From: Moritella yayanosii
GTDB lineage: Bacteria > Pseudomonadota > Gammaproteobacteria > Enterobacterales > Moritellaceae
Length of the DNA: 64,000 nucleotides
Assembly: GCF_900465055.1 (NCBI RefSeq)
Contig: NZ_LS483250.1
Span: forward strand, 62,001-126,000
Direction of reading: 5' to 3'
The notes beneath the pieces are model-generated. The model did not search any database, had not been told where the DNA came from, and was given only the letters and a program-made list of their open reading frames with translations. The position numbers and the translations under genes were made by a program. Each line of letters starts with the position of its first letter. Position 1 is the first letter of the stretch. This document shows, one piece after another, positions 54,472-64,000 of this stretch.

Positions 54472-56619
54472 ATGATATCGGGTTTATCTAAGTTAAAATG
54501 GGTTGTTTTATTTCTGCTGATGCCTATGGCGAGTATTGCAGCTAATTCAAATGGATTTGTGCTTCAATTAAAAGGTCCTGAAGTTCATACTCCGTCATCT
54601 CCTGGACGCTATGGCCCTGTTGTCAAAGCCGATACATTATGGTCTGTTGCAACTGCGACAAGGCCCAATAACAGCTTGAGTTTATATAAAACCATGGCTG
54701 CAATCTTAGCGCTTAACCCACATGCATTTTTAGGCGGTGACATTAACAAGATGATTGATGGCAGCATACTGAAGATCCCAAGTGCAGCTGAAATACAAGC
54801 CACAGACGGTTCGAAGCTAAAGCGCTTACTGACAAAAAAAGCAAACTCGACTGCCGCAAATAAGCCTGCAAGCTCAAATTCGAAGACTATCCCTAAAAAT
54901 AAACCCGACCGAAATAAACTGACTTTACTGCAAGGTGAGTTATCAGCAAGTAATGAACACCTCCTATTATCAAGTGAAACTAATCGTCGCCTTAAGTTAC
55001 AGCTTGAAAGTATCCGGATGGAACTCGCTGAACTGAAAGAGCAAATGGTGATGGATAATCAATTAAAAGCAGATTTGAAAGCCTTAATTGAGCAACAAAA
55101 CGCACAGATTAGTGAGCAACAAGTGACGATTGATGAAGCGAAACAACAAGCGGCGTTGGAAGCTGAATCCCAGAATAACGGGTGGCTAATCGGCGGTGTA
55201 TCGGGGTTATTCTCGTTGTTATCTCTTATTTGGTTAGCTTTATGGTTAAAAAACCGACATGATCAGAAGCATAACATTGAAGATAATGCGATGTTTGATA
55301 CGGACAACACGGTTGACGAGCTCCGTGATTATCTTAATGCCGACAACTATTCTTCTGATCCAGCTGTTGATAGTGCGATGCCTAAAGAGGCGCAAGTAGC
55401 AGAAGATAAACCCAATAACGAGATAAATACGTTGGCGGAACCAAATTTCAATTTACAGATGCAACAGGAAGCAACTTCATTTACCGAGGCGCCTGATAAC
55501 TCGTCGGCTGAGCATATTGTCACCCAATCTGCAGCGCCGATTGTGGCAGACGTGATTGAACAAGCGCCTATTATGCCAGAGTTAAATGTGAACGATAACG
55601 ATTTTAGTGATATTGACTTAACATTAGATGATGAAAGTACCAGCTTTGAAAATGACAGTGTAACACCCGATTTAAGCTGGCGTGAAGAGCTTGACGAACC
55701 AAGTCTAATTCCAGAGCAACCGAAAAATAAGACCCAAACGTTAGATGAAGACTTAGCTGAAGTTGATTCAATGTTAGAGCAATTTAAGTTAAGTAAAGCA
55801 CAAGCTCCAGATGTAGATTCTAACTCGCTGGACGATGTTGACGTGATGGCTACGAGCTCATCTGAAGCCGCGCCTGAATCACCGCCTGTAGTCGATGATG
55901 AATTTGTGAACATGGATGATATTGAGAGCATCCTCGCAGAAGCTGAGCTAGAAGCAGACGTTCAAGCGGGAGCTGAGGAAGTCTCAAATAATGAGCCGCA
56001 GGTTCCGGCGCAGAACGAAGCTGTTGCGATGGATGATATCGATAGTCTATTGGCCAGTGCAGGGGCTGATGCGCCTGCGAAGGATACAGCGGCAGATAAC
56101 GATGAACAGCCTCAAGCGCATGGCCAGACTGTCGATGAAATGCTAGCTGAACTTGACGGCACTGCGAATAAAGCGCCTGAAGTAGCAAAACCACCTGCAT
56201 CTAATGATGAACCAGTAGATGCTATTGAAGCGATGTTGGCGGAGTACAGCCCTAACGCATTTAGCGAAGCACCAAGCGAACAAGCGCCTATTGATGTTGC
56301 CGCGGCACAAGCTGAAGAGTTTATTGATATTGATAAATTGTTAAATGAAGCTTCTCAACAACCCGCCTCTATTGCCGATGAACCTTACGATAAAGTAAAA
56401 TTAGACGTAGGGCTTGATGAGTACAGTAATACACTGCTGGATAGTAATACGGTTGTTATTGATGATGAGACTAATCGCGTTAGTGCGCAATTAGATCTTG
56501 CCCGTGCTTATCTTGAAATTGAAGATAAAGACGGCGCGAAGTCAATTTTAGAGCCATTAGCCGGTGCTGGTGATGCTTCTCAGCAAGCAGAAGTGAATAC
56601 GCTGCTGAGCCGATTATGA
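54472..56619 (+). CDS. fimV: FimV/HubP-type polar organising protein
   Basis: A 715-residue inner-membrane protein that recruits polar and pilus components. A signal peptide, a LysM-like peptidoglycan-binding region (about residues 40-115), a coiled coil (about 155-225), a membrane helix (about 237-257), a long acidic cytoplasmic region (about 270-650) and the C-terminal FimV TPR-like domain (from about residue 670, LDLARAYLEIEDKDGAKSIL) are present. Short motifs (MDDI.S.L, VDEMLAE) recur about six times in the acidic region. The asd-fimV-truA order is conserved. Confidence 0.92.
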   Translation: MISGLSKLKWVVLFLLMPMASIAANSNGFVLQLKGPEVHTPSSPGRYGPVVKADTLWSVATATRPNNSLSLYKTMAAILALNPHAFLGGDINKMIDGSILKIPSAAEIQATDGSKLKRLLTKKANSTAANKPASSNSKTIPKNKPDRNKLTLLQGELSASNEHLLLSSETNRRLKLQLESIRMELAELKEQMVMDNQLKADLKALIEQQNAQISEQQVTIDEAKQQAALEAESQNNGWLIGGVSGLFSLLSLIWLALWLKNRHDQKHNIEDNAMFDTDNTVDELRDYLNADNYSSDPAVDSAMPKEAQVAEDKPNNEINTLAEPNFNLQMQQEATSFTEAPDNSSAEHIVTQSAAPIVADVIEQAPIMPELNVNDNDFSDIDLTLDDESTSFENDSVTPDLSWREELDEPSLIPEQPKNKTQTLDEDLAEVDSMLEQFKLSKAQAPDVDSNSLDDVDVMATSSSEAAPESPPVVDDEFVNMDDIESILAEAELEADVQAGAEEVSNNEPQVPAQNEAVAMDDIDSLLASAGADAPAKDTAADNDEQPQAHGQTVDEMLAELDGTANKAPEVAKPPASNDEPVDAIEAMLAEYSPNAFSEAPSEQAPIDVAAAQAEEFIDIDKLLNEASQQPASIADEPYDKVKLDVGLDEYSNTLLDSNTVVIDDETNRVSAQLDLARAYLEIEDKDGAKSILEPLAGAGDASQQAEVNTLLSRL

Positions 56620-56705
56620 GTATTTAACTATCGAGCGCTAGCTACTTTCAAGTTGTAACTTGAAGCGGTATAATCGGCGAATACAATTATTGTGTAATAT
56701 TTAGT

Positions 56706-56735
56706 AAAGCGGTGACGAGAGTCACCGCTTTTTGT
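56706..56735 (+). terminator. Intrinsic terminator after fimV
   Basis: An 11-bp perfect stem, AAAGCGGTGAC (56706-56716) with GTCACCGCTTT (56721-56731), GAGA loop, then T-rich sequence. Confidence 0.92.
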
Positions 56736-56771
56736 TTTAAGAAATTAATGAAAGTTTAAGTTGGAATAAAA

Positions 56772-57563
56772 ATGCGAATTGCACTCGGTATAGAATATGA
56801 CGGTAGTAAGTATTACGGTTGGCAACGACAAAAAGACGTGATCAGTGTACAAGAAAAATTGGAAGATGCATTGTCACGCGTAGCGAATCACCCCGTGAGA
56901 GTTCATTGCGCTGGACGTACCGACTCTGGTGTTCATGGTACCGGTCAAGTTGTGCATTTTGATACTGACGCTGTACGTCAAGATGTTGCTTGGACGCTGG
57001 GTGTGAATGCTAATCTGCCAGACGATATTGCCGTTCGTTGGGCACTAGAAGTCGATGAAGAGTTTCACGCCCGTTTTAGCGCTACCGCTCGACGTTATCG
57101 TTATATTATCTATAACAGTCAGTTACGCCCTGCAATTTTGAGTGCTGGTGTTAGTCATTACTACGGTGATATTGATGTTGAATTAATGCATGAAGCGGCG
57201 CAGCAATTAGTTGGCGAACATGATTTCACCTCTTTTCGTGCGAAACATTGTCAGGCAAAAAGTCCGATTAAAACCATGCACCATATTAATGTGATACGCC
57301 AAAATTCATACATTATTATTGATGTGAAGGCGAACGCATTTTTACATCATATGGTGAGAAATTTAGCGGGTTCATTAATGGAAGTCGGTAAAGGTAACAA
57401 ACCAGTATCTTGGATTGCTGAGTTATTAGCCGGTAAAGATCGTTCTGTTGCCGCTGCAACAAGTAAAGCAGAAGGTCTGTACATGGTCGAAGTTGATTAC
57501 CCAAGTCAATTTAACCTGCCGAGACCTGCTGTCGGGCCACTGTTTCTACCAGAACAGTTTTAA
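56772..57563 (+). CDS. truA: tRNA pseudouridine(38-40) synthase TruA
   Basis: A 263-residue enzyme that makes pseudouridine in the anticodon arm. The catalytic Asp is D51 ([14 protein letters not shown]); [14 protein letters not shown] and [15 protein letters not shown] are conserved. TTGGAATAA lies upstream. The dedA gene found downstream in E. coli is absent here. Confidence 0.96.
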   Translation: MRIALGIEYDGSKYYGWQRQKDVISVQEKLEDALSRVANHPVRVHCAGRTDSGVHGTGQVVHFDTDAVRQDVAWTLGVNANLPDDIAVRWALEVDEEFHARFSATARRYRYIIYNSQLRPAILSAGVSHYYGDIDVELMHEAAQQLVGEHDFTSFRAKHCQAKSPIKTMHHINVIRQNSYIIIDVKANAFLHHMVRNLAGSLMEVGKGNKPVSWIAELLAGKDRSVAAATSKAEGLYMVEVDYPSQFNLPRPAVGPLFLPEQF

Positions 57564-57909
57564 CTACTTGCTTTAATTGCAATTAAGTTGATTAAAATTT
57601 AAAGCACCAAGCATGACCAGCGTGCAGAATAAAGCGATTATAAATCGCTAATATAGATTCTGCGTGATGAGTTTTTATTAAATTTGGATGGGATGTCACA
57701 AGGGTATGACCAGTTTTATATAAACTTATTGGATAATTTGTGATTTAATTGTGCTACACGATAAATGTGGAGTATTGTTAAGTTTGATAATCATCGACTT
57801 AACGCATTAATTTTTGTTAATTGATCTAGGGTTGTTTTTTCTGTTCTTATTAACAACGCATTTAACATCATATACTTCAATTAATTAGAACAAATTATAA
57901 GTAGGGTTC
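57564..57909. other. Intergenic region between truA and accD
   Basis: 346 AT-rich bases. They hold a two-stem hairpin (57624-57663), an inverted repeat (GTTAAGT at 57778 with ACTTAAC near 57800) and presumably the accD promoter. I see no gene. Confidence 0.55.
57624..57663. other. Two-stem hairpin between truA and accD
   Basis: The outer stem is GCAGAAT/ATTCTGC (57624-57630, 57657-57663) and the inner stem is AGCGATT/AATCGCT (57633-57639, 57643-57649) with a 3-base loop. Unpaired bases lie between stems. No U tract follows, so it is not a standard terminator. Confidence 0.6.
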
Positions 57910-58869
57910 ATGAGCTGGATTGAGAAAATACTACCAAAAAGCAAGAGCGCAACTGCGCGCCGTAATATTCCTGAAGGTGTGTGGACCAAGTGTTCCTCTT
58001 GTGATCAGGTGTTATACCATGCAGAACTTGAGCGTAATTTAGGCGTTTGCCCTAAATGCGATCATCATATGCGCGTGAATGCACGTGAACGCCTCAATAA
58101 ATTGCTTGATAAAGATGGCCGAATCGAAATCGGTGCTGAATTTGAGCCAAGTGATAAATTGAAATTCCGTGATACCAAAAAATATAAAGATCGTTTATCT
58201 CACGCGCAAAAAACCACAGGCGAAAAAGATGCGTTGGTCGTAGAAAAAGGAACGGTTAAAGGTATTCCCGTTACCGTTTGTGCATTTGAATTTGCATTTA
58301 TGGGCGGTTCGATGGCAACCGTTGTTGGTTCTCGTTTTGTTGCTGCAATCAATGTATGTATGGCTGAAAATCGTGCGTTAATTTGTTTTTCTGCCAGTGG
58401 CGGTGCGCGTATGCAGGAAGCATTATTCTCATTAATGCAAATGGCGAAGACGAGTGCAGCGTTAGCGAAGCTATCAGCCAAAGGTTTACCTTATATTTCG
58501 GTGCTGACAGACCCTACAATGGGTGGTGTATCTGCAAGTTTAGCCATGCTAGGTGACGTTAATATTGCAGAACCAAAAGCGCTGATTGGTTTTGCTGGAC
58601 CACGTGTTATTGAGCAAACAGTACGCGAGAAATTACCAGAAGGTTTCCAACGCAGTGAATTCTTGCTAGAGAAAGGTGCGATCGATATGATTGTTGATCG
58701 TCGTGAAATGCGTGATAAACTTGCAGGCTTATTAGCGAAAATGATGAACTTGGAAACGTCTGATCACATCACAACTGCAGCAGAAAGTACAGAAATCCCA
58801 TCTGTTATTGTGCCAGTCGCCGATGAAATTAAGACACCAACAAGTGACGCTAAAAACATTAACGAGTAA
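57910..58869 (+). CDS. accD: Acetyl-CoA carboxylase carboxyltransferase subunit beta
   Basis: A 319-residue subunit that, with AccA, transfers the carboxyl group to acetyl-CoA. The zinc ribbon has C28, C31, C47 and C50 (CSSCDQ, CPKCDHH), and the crotonase-fold domain contains [12 protein letters not shown] and [19 protein letters not shown] lies upstream of the ATG. folC follows after 9 bases. Confidence 0.97.
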   Translation: MSWIEKILPKSKSATARRNIPEGVWTKCSSCDQVLYHAELERNLGVCPKCDHHMRVNARERLNKLLDKDGRIEIGAEFEPSDKLKFRDTKKYKDRLSHAQKTTGEKDALVVEKGTVKGIPVTVCAFEFAFMGGSMATVVGSRFVAAINVCMAENRALICFSASGGARMQEALFSLMQMAKTSAALAKLSAKGLPYISVLTDPTMGGVSASLAMLGDVNIAEPKALIGFAGPRVIEQTVREKLPEGFQRSEFLLEKGAIDMIVDRREMRDKLAGLLAKMMNLETSDHITTAAESTEIPSVIVPVADEIKTPTSDAKNINE

Positions 58870-58878
58870 CTATTACCG

Positions 58879-60204
58879 ATGTTGAACAGTATTAATAAAA
58901 GCCAGTCTCTCGCAGATTGGCTTTGCTATTTAGAAAATATTCATCCTGTTAATATTGAAATGGGATTAGGTCGAGTTGGGCGTGTTGCTGAGGATCTCGC
59001 ATTAACGACATTTTCGGCTAAAGTGATTACGGTTGCAGGCACCAACGGTAAAGGCTCTACTTGCGCGTTCTTAGAACGTATTTTACTTGATGCAGGCTTC
59101 AATGTCGGGGTAACAAGTTCTCCACATATTCAAGATTATCGAGAGCGTGTTCGCGTTAATGGTAAAATGCTCACCGCGCAAGCTCACGCTGATTCCTTTG
59201 CGTTTATCGAAGCGGGGCGTGGCGATACCACATTAACGTATTTTGAATTTACGACATTGTCAGCCTTGAAGTTATTTCAAGATGCCACATTAGATGTAGT
59301 GATCCTTGAAGTGGGGTTAGGTGGCCGTTTAGATGCATCGAACATAGTATCTGCAGATGTCGCCGTGGTGACAACGATAGATATTGATCATGCCGATTGG
59401 TTAGGGACAGATAAAGCGGTGATTGCACGGGAAAAATCCGGTATTTTCCGCGCCGGTAAAAAAGCCATTTGTGGCGTCATCAACCCACCCTCAACAATTG
59501 CAGCGTATGCTGAAGAAGTTGGTGCAGAGCTGATTGCCGTTAATCGTGATTATTATTATACGCAGCACGCCGACACTTGGGACTGGCAATCAAATTCAAC
59601 CGAGCAGCAAGATGCTAGTGCATTAATATTTACGGCACTAGAGATCCCGCAGTTGCCATTGCAAAACGCAGCAACGGCGATCGCGGCTATTCAAGCATTA
59701 GGGTTAACAGTGCCAGATACAGCGATCCGTAGTGGTGTTGCTAATGCGAAATTACCGGGTCGACTGCAGCAATTAGGCACATCACCGCAACAGTTTGTAG
59801 ATGTTGCACACAATCCTGAGTCGGCACGTTATTTAGCCACACAGCTTACACGTTTAAAACAACAGGCAAGCTCACCAGTGAAGATCATTGCTGTGGTTGG
59901 TATGCTTAAAGATAAAGATATTGCGGCAAGTTTGGCAGCGTTAACTGACGTTATCGATTGTTGGCACCTGGCGGCATTGCAGGGAGAGCGAGCCGCACCT
60001 TGTCAGCAAATCGAGCAGGGATTAGTTGCAGCAATGCAACAGAATAGTAAAAGCTATGATAGCCTTAGCCAGCAGCCTATGAGTCATGATACAATAGCGA
60101 AAGCTTGGCAATCAGCAAACCAAAGTGCTGATTGCCATGATATTATTATTGGTTTCGGCTCATTTTGCACGGTAGCGGAAATTATCCAACATATAAGTGG
60201 TTAA
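58879..60204 (+). CDS. folC: Bifunctional dihydrofolate/folylpolyglutamate synthase
   Basis: A 441-residue Mur-ligase-type enzyme that adds glutamate to dihydropteroate and folates. The P-loop is VAGTNGKGST (about residue 53), and the second motif is DVVILEVGLGGRLDAS with IDIDHADWLG; the C-terminal Rossmann domain holds VDVAHNPESARYL. The accD-folC-dedD order is conserved. Confidence 0.96.
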   Translation: MLNSINKSQSLADWLCYLENIHPVNIEMGLGRVGRVAEDLALTTFSAKVITVAGTNGKGSTCAFLERILLDAGFNVGVTSSPHIQDYRERVRVNGKMLTAQAHADSFAFIEAGRGDTTLTYFEFTTLSALKLFQDATLDVVILEVGLGGRLDASNIVSADVAVVTTIDIDHADWLGTDKAVIAREKSGIFRAGKKAICGVINPPSTIAAYAEEVGAELIAVNRDYYYTQHADTWDWQSNSTEQQDASALIFTALEIPQLPLQNAATAIAAIQALGLTVPDTAIRSGVANAKLPGRLQQLGTSPQQFVDVAHNPESARYLATQLTRLKQQASSPVKIIAVVGMLKDKDIAASLAALTDVIDCWHLAALQGERAAPCQQIEQGLVAAMQQNSKSYDSLSQQPMSHDTIAKAWQSANQSADCHDIIIGFGSFCTVAEIIQHISG

Positions 60205-60210
60205 ATAAAC

Positions 60211-60792
60211 GTGGCATCGACATTTCAACATCGCTTAGTCGGCACTATCATTTTAGTGGCGATTGGTATTATCTTTTTACCTGACTTACTTGATGGTCAG
60301 AAGATAACGTATCGTGAGAATACCGCGAGTATTCCTTTGCGCCCCGCGCTTGTTGAACTTGCGGATCCAGTTAATTTTGATTCATTCGATAATGAGTTAC
60401 TCGTTGAACCAGCGCCGACAGTCAACTTAACGTCAGTAGATAAAGTTGAAAAAAGGGTTTCAACACCAACGGCTATCGCTAAAATGCAGAAGCTCGCCCC
60501 ATTAGTTAAGCCAGTTAAAACCGTAAAAGTGATACCACCAGTCGGTAATAGTTGGAGTATTCGTTTGGGTACGTTTAACAATTCAACCGCTGTCGATGAA
60601 CTGGTTAAAAAGATCAGGAAGGCTGGATTTAACGCCTACCGATTGCCGCGTTATAAAAAAACGGGTCAATTAAACAGACTTTATGTGGGCCCCAATGTTG
60701 ACAAGAATGAGTTAAAACGTTTATTGCCAAAATTACAAAAAATCACTAGCTTGAACGGTGTCATTGAAAAGTTTGACCCACGAGACAAGTAA
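60211..60792 (+). CDS. dedD: SPOR-domain cell division protein DedD
   Basis: A 193-residue inner-membrane protein with one helix (HRLVGTIILVAIGIIFLPDLLDG) and a C-terminal SPOR domain (about residues 112-190, SWSIRLGTFNNSTAVDELV) that binds denuded peptidoglycan at the septum. The start is a GTG six bases after folC. Confidence 0.92.
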   Translation: MASTFQHRLVGTIILVAIGIIFLPDLLDGQKITYRENTASIPLRPALVELADPVNFDSFDNELLVEPAPTVNLTSVDKVEKRVSTPTAIAKMQKLAPLVKPVKTVKVIPPVGNSWSIRLGTFNNSTAVDELVKKIRKAGFNAYRLPRYKKTGQLNRLYVGPNVDKNELKRLLPKLQKITSLNGVIEKFDPRDK

Positions 60793-60794
60793 TT

Positions 60795-60823
60795 AAAAAG
60801 CCGACATTTATGTCGGTTTTTTT
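60795..60823 (+). terminator. Intrinsic terminator after dedD
   Basis: The CCGACA (60801-60806)/TGTCGG (60811-60816) stem, extended by A-T pairs, TTTA loop, long T run. Confidence 0.88.
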
Positions 60824-60894
60824 GGTTTTAACTATTATCAATCTTGTATTTTAGTTGTTACAATGGCGCCAATTTTAAATGAGCGGAACAAAAC

Positions 60895-61404
60895 ATGGCA
60901 TGGATTGATTACCTTATCTTAGGTGTTATTGGTTTATCTTCAGTGATAAGTTTAGTGCGTGGTTTTGTCAAGGAAGCGTTCTCTCTTTGCACTTGGTTTT
61001 GTGCTTTCTTTATATCTCGCTTTTATTATCAAGATATAGCGGCTTACTTAGAAAATTTCGATGCGTTTAGTGCAGCGTTCGGTGAACAGTTAGTTAAAAA
61101 TGGCGTGGCGATAGCGCTATTATTTATTTCGACCCTTATGTTAGGGGCTTTGCTAAATTACATACTTGGCCAGTTAGTCGATAAAACGGGCTTGTCAGGT
61201 ACGGATAGATTACTCGGTGTATGCTTTGGTATTGCCCGAGGAGTATTAGTGGTGTGCGTGTTACTGTTATTTTTACAGTTATTCACCAGTTTCCCGGAAA
61301 CGGCTTGGTGGCAGGGCTCGCCACTAATAGCTGAGTTAAAACCACTCATTAAATGGTTTTTTGAACATCAAGCTTCTGCATGGGACAACATGCAGGGTTT
61401 ATGA
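60895..61404 (+). CDS. cvpA: Colicin V production family protein CvpA
   Basis: A 169-residue inner-membrane protein with four hydrophobic segments and the CvpA pattern (WIDYLILGVIGLSSVISLVRGFVKEAF, seen in pieces; GTDRLLGVCFGIARGVL). Its molecular role is unclear; it is conserved upstream of purF. A palindromic repeat separates it from purF. Confidence 0.93.
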   Translation: MAWIDYLILGVIGLSSVISLVRGFVKEAFSLCTWFCAFFISRFYYQDIAAYLENFDAFSAAFGEQLVKNGVAIALLFISTLMLGALLNYILGQLVDKTGLSGTDRLLGVCFGIARGVLVVCVLLLFLQLFTSFPETAWWQGSPLIAELKPLIKWFFEHQASAWDNMQGL

Positions 61405-61417
61405 CAAGTGAAACGTA

Positions 61418-61471
61418 TATACCCAAGCTATCTCAAGATGCAATATAGTATCTTGAAGTAACTTGGGTATA
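61418..61471. repeat. Intergenic palindrome family, copy B
   Basis: Left arm starting TATACCCAAGCTATCTC (61418-61439) and right arm ending AGTAACTTGGGTATA (61450-61471), with a 10-base centre. The right arm agrees closely with copy A at 54331. It lies between cvpA and purF. Confidence 0.85.
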
Positions 61472-61514
61472 ACTAGCATTTTATCGAAAGCACAGTAAAC
61501 GAGGAAGTTAGGTT

Positions 61515-63026
61515 ATGTGTGGAATTGTTGGCATTGTTTCTACAACCCCTGTTAATCAGTCTATCTATGACGCATTAACAGTACTACAGCATCGTGGACA
61601 GGATGCTGCAGGGATTGTAACCTTAAGTGATGGAAACTTTAGGCAGCGCAAAGCAAATGGTTTAGTGAGAGATGTATTCGAAGCTAAACATATGCAGCGT
61701 TTGAAAGGTAATATTGGTATCGGCCATGTTCGATACCCTACAGCAGGAAGCTCGAGTGCCGCAGAGGCTCAACCTTTCTATGTTAACTCTCCGTTCGGTA
61801 TTTCCCTTGCTCATAACGGAAATCTAACCAACGCCGCCCAATTAAAAGAAGATCAATTTCATAAAGCCCGTCGTCACATTAATACCACGTCTGATTCAGA
61901 AGTATTACTTAATGTGATGGCGCATGAATTAGATAAATGCCCAAGTTTACATTTGACGGCAGAAGAGATTTTTACTGCAATTACAGCTGTACACAAGCAA
62001 GTACGCGGTGCTTATGCTGTGGTATCACTGATTATTAACCATGGTCTCGTTGCTTTTCGTGATCCTAACGGTATTCGTCCGTTAGTATTAGGTATGCGTA
62101 ACGAAGGCGATCAAAAAGAATATATGGTTGCTTCTGAATCTGTTGCACTGGATGCCGTAGGTTTTAACTTTGTACGTGATATTGAACCAGGTGAAGCGGT
62201 TTATATTACTGACAAAGGTGAGTTATTTAGCGCGCACTGTGCTAAAGACGCAAAGCATAACCCATGTATCTTTGAATTTGTTTATTTTGCACGTCCAGAC
62301 TCAACCATTGATAAGATATCGGTTTACGAATCACGCCTTGCAATGGGTGAGAAACTGGGTCAAAAAATTAAGCGCGAATGGGTTGATATTGACATTGATG
62401 TGGTGATCCCAATCCCTGAAACGTCATGTGATAGTGCCTTAGAAATTGCAAAAGTGCTGGAATTACCATACCGCCAAGGTTTTGTTAAAAACCGTTATAT
62501 TGGCCGTACGTTTATCATGCCAGGACAAACGTTACGTCGTAAGTCTGTACGCCGTAAATTAAATGCAATTTCATCAGAATTTGTAGGTAAAAATGTACTA
62601 TTAGTCGATGACTCAATTGTACGTGGTACTACATCAGAGCAGATTATCGAAATGGCTCGTGAAGCGGGTGCTAAAAATGTTTATTTAGCTTCAGCTGCAC
62701 CAGAAGTGCGCTATCCGAACGTTTACGGTATTGATATGCCTAGCACGGACGAGCTAATCGCCCATGGTAGAAACGTCGATGAGATTGCAACGATGATCGG
62801 TGCAGATGCACTTATTTTCCAAGATCTAGATGATTTAATCGCTGCTGTTTCAAAATTTAACCCTGAGATTAAAAAATTCGAAACCTCAGTGTTTAGCGGT
62901 GAATACGTGACGGGTGATATTGATGCGGATTATTTACAGCGTCTTAACGATCTTCGTAACGATGGTGCTAAAATAATCAAAGAACAAGAAGAAATTGCTA
63001 ATTTAGAAATTCATAACGAAGGCTAA
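61515..63026 (+). CDS. purF: Amidophosphoribosyltransferase
   Basis: A 503-residue enzyme that commits PRPP to purine synthesis. The N-terminal glutaminase nucleophile Cys2 (MCGIVGIVS) is exposed after Met removal. The PRPP-binding motif is [12 protein letters not shown] (about residues 362-373). I saw no PurR operator upstream of cvpA-purF. A terminator follows. Confidence 0.97.
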   Translation: MCGIVGIVSTTPVNQSIYDALTVLQHRGQDAAGIVTLSDGNFRQRKANGLVRDVFEAKHMQRLKGNIGIGHVRYPTAGSSSAAEAQPFYVNSPFGISLAHNGNLTNAAQLKEDQFHKARRHINTTSDSEVLLNVMAHELDKCPSLHLTAEEIFTAITAVHKQVRGAYAVVSLIINHGLVAFRDPNGIRPLVLGMRNEGDQKEYMVASESVALDAVGFNFVRDIEPGEAVYITDKGELFSAHCAKDAKHNPCIFEFVYFARPDSTIDKISVYESRLAMGEKLGQKIKREWVDIDIDVVIPIPETSCDSALEIAKVLELPYRQGFVKNRYIGRTFIMPGQTLRRKSVRRKLNAISSEFVGKNVLLVDDSIVRGTTSEQIIEMAREAGAKNVYLASAAPEVRYPNVYGIDMPSTDELIAHGRNVDEIATMIGADALIFQDLDDLIAAVSKFNPEIKKFETSVFSGEYVTGDIDADYLQRLNDLRNDGAKIIKEQEEIANLEIHNEG

Positions 63027-63081
63027 TAAGCTTAGTGTGAATTGAATTATGTAGTTTTTGCTTTAGTCATAAATAGATCGT

Positions 63082-63107
63082 AAAAGGAGCGTAATGCTCC
63101 TTTTTTT
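63082..63107 (+). terminator. Intrinsic terminator after purF
   Basis: AAAAGGAGC (63082-63090) with GCTCCTTTT (63096-63104), GTAAT loop and a seven-T run. Confidence 0.92.
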
Positions 63108-63139
63108 GATCTGTAATTCATCAGACCTATGTTAGTTTT

Positions 63140-63877
63140 TTATACGTCTTTTAAAAATGCACGTTGCTGGAGGTCATATTGACCGTCACGCCAAATAAGC
63201 ACGCTGCCTTGGTCAAACCAATCACCGAGTACAATCCGTTTTCCGAGCTTATCTGCTGACAATTGAACATCATGGATATTCGGTTTGTGAGTATGACCGT
63301 GAATTAAAATATCACAGTGATATTCTTGCATCTTGTTGACCACTTCAGACTCGGTCACGTCCATGATGGCCATGCTTTTTTGTTGATTACCTTGTTGGCT
63401 TTTTCCGCGTATTTTATCGGCAATCGCTTCGCGTACGAAGATCGGCAAACAGGTGAATAATTTTTGACGCCATGGGATGTTTACTGCGGTACGAAATGCT
63501 TGGTATTTTTCATCAAGCGTACAGAAGGTATCACCATGTGCTATTAATACTTGTTGGCCATCAAGGTCAATTGCCGTGTAATCTCCAAGTATCGTCACAC
63601 CCGTTTCTTTAGCAAAACGTTTACTGATCAGAAAATCACGATTACCTTTTACTAAAAAGCATTTGATACCATCATCGGTTAAGGCTTTAAGTCCATTTTT
63701 AACACTATTGTTAAGGGTATTGCGAATATCATCACCTGACCAAAATTCAAATAGGTCGCCTAAAATGTAGAGTGCGTCAGCTTCGCGCGCTTCGGTCGCA
63801 AGAAAATGTAAAAATAATTCGGTAATTTGCGGATGGCGTTCATCAAGGTGCAGATCTGAAATAAACAAAGTAGTCAT
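63140..63877 (-). CDS. lpxH: UDP-2,3-diacylglucosamine diphosphatase LpxH
   Basis: A 245-residue calcineurin-like phosphoesterase that makes lipid X in lipid A synthesis. Metal-binding motifs are ISDLHLDERHP, GDLFEFWSGDD, KGNRDFLI, AHGDTFCT and HGHTHKPN. Size matches E. coli (240). It is paired with ppiB upstream, as in E. coli. Confidence 0.95.
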   Translation of the reverse strand: MTTLFISDLHLDERHPQITELFLHFLATEAREADALYILGDLFEFWSGDDIRNTLNNSVKNGLKALTDDGIKCFLVKGNRDFLISKRFAKETGVTILGDYTAIDLDGQQVLIAHGDTFCTLDEKYQAFRTAVNIPWRQKLFTCLPIFVREAIADKIRGKSQQGNQQKSMAIMDVTESEVVNKMQEYHCDILIHGHTHKPNIHDVQLSADKLGKRIVLGDWFDQGSVLIWRDGQYDLQQRAFLKDV

Positions 63878-63905
63878 GTGCTGGTATCATCCTTGTCGGG
63901 AATAA

Positions 63906-63931
63906 AAATACACTACCTAAGCAGTGTATTT
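63906..63931 (-). terminator. Probable terminator after ppiB
   Basis: AAATACACT (63906-63914) pairs with AGTGTATTT (63923-63931). Read on the minus strand a T-rich run follows. It lies between the ppiB stop and lpxH. Confidence 0.65.
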
Positions 63932-63955
63932 ATTTTTCAGAAACTGAGTGCGCTA

Positions 63956-64000
63956 TTAAGCTTCTTCTACAGTTACTTTAGTAATGATGATGTCTTCTAA
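63956..64000 (-). CDS. ppiB: Peptidyl-prolyl isomerase PpiB, C-terminal fragment
   Basis: Only the last 14 codons and stop are inside the window, reading LEDIIITKVTVEEA. This resembles the end of E. coli PpiB (KEDVIIESVTVSE), and PpiB is the usual neighbour of lpxH. The rest lies beyond the right edge, so the call is mostly from position. Confidence 0.65.
   Translation of the reverse strand, partial: LEDIIITKVTVEEA

Noticed and set aside
55347-55931. 194-codon minus-strand ORF opposite fimV
   Set aside because: Ser-rich low complexity, the mirror of the acidic fimV region. The fimV frame has clear domains and this one has none.

Overview
This window is a stretch of ordinary chromosome from a marine-type gammaproteobacterium. 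The evidence is the ruvCAB, ybgC-tolQRAB-pal-cpoB, pdxB-asd-fimV-truA-accD-folC-dedD-cvpA-purF, hinT-thiK-nagZ and lpxH-ppiB blocks, together with SeqA, RfaH, Fur and initiator-type tRNA-Met genes. The moderately AT-rich sequence and the mix of Vibrio/Shewanella/Moritella-like features (a long Lon-like protease, a FimV/HubP protein, DUF2750 and DUF350 proteins) make a psychrophilic genus such as Moritella my best guess. That is inference only.

Layout. 1-3.4 kb: the start of a bacteriohemerythrin-domain membrane sensor (cut by the window edge) and a Lon-like protease. 3.5-8.5 kb: a DnaQ-type exonuclease, then a lipoprotein, a double-DUF350 membrane protein, a membrane-fused aminopropyltransferase and an AdoMet decarboxylase, which together form a polyamine-like module. 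8.5-15.5 kb: a TSUP transporter, a LysR regulator, and cra divergent from fruBKA with two operator-like palindromes between them. 15.6-19.7 kb: small accessory genes (PsiE, lipoproteins, RNase HI with an extra N-terminal domain, an alpha/beta hydrolase, DUF2750, a cytochrome b562-like protein, a glutaredoxin). 19.9-27.7 kb: ruvCAB and the complete Tol-Pal operon. 27.8-29.4 kb: a repetitive tRNA array with five initiator Met, three Val, three Lys and one deleted Val copy. 29.4-38.5 kb: nadA, a ComEA-like protein, yciB, a POT peptide transporter, rfaH, a pilin, glnS, fur, fldA, a decayed ybfE and a DUF2788 protein. 38.5-44.5 kb: ybfF, seqA, btuCD, a PLP enzyme, a second DUF2750 gene and a double-domain QueD-like protein. 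44.6-50.3 kb: hinT-lipoprotein-kinase-nagZ, followed on the other strand by a binding protein plus hybrid histidine kinase pair. 50.7-64 kb: fabB, pdxB, asd, fimV, truA, accD, folC, dedD, cvpA, purF, lpxH and the end of ppiB.

Most of the window is housekeeping. The parts that deserve a second look are the polyamine-like membrane module (4.2-8.5 kb), the recently duplicated and partly deleted tRNA array, the binding-protein/kinase pair with an 11-bp perfect inverted repeat upstream, the decayed ybfE, the tandem QueD-like protein, and a dispersed intergenic palindrome family (three copies). I saw no prophage, transposase, CRISPR array or restriction system.
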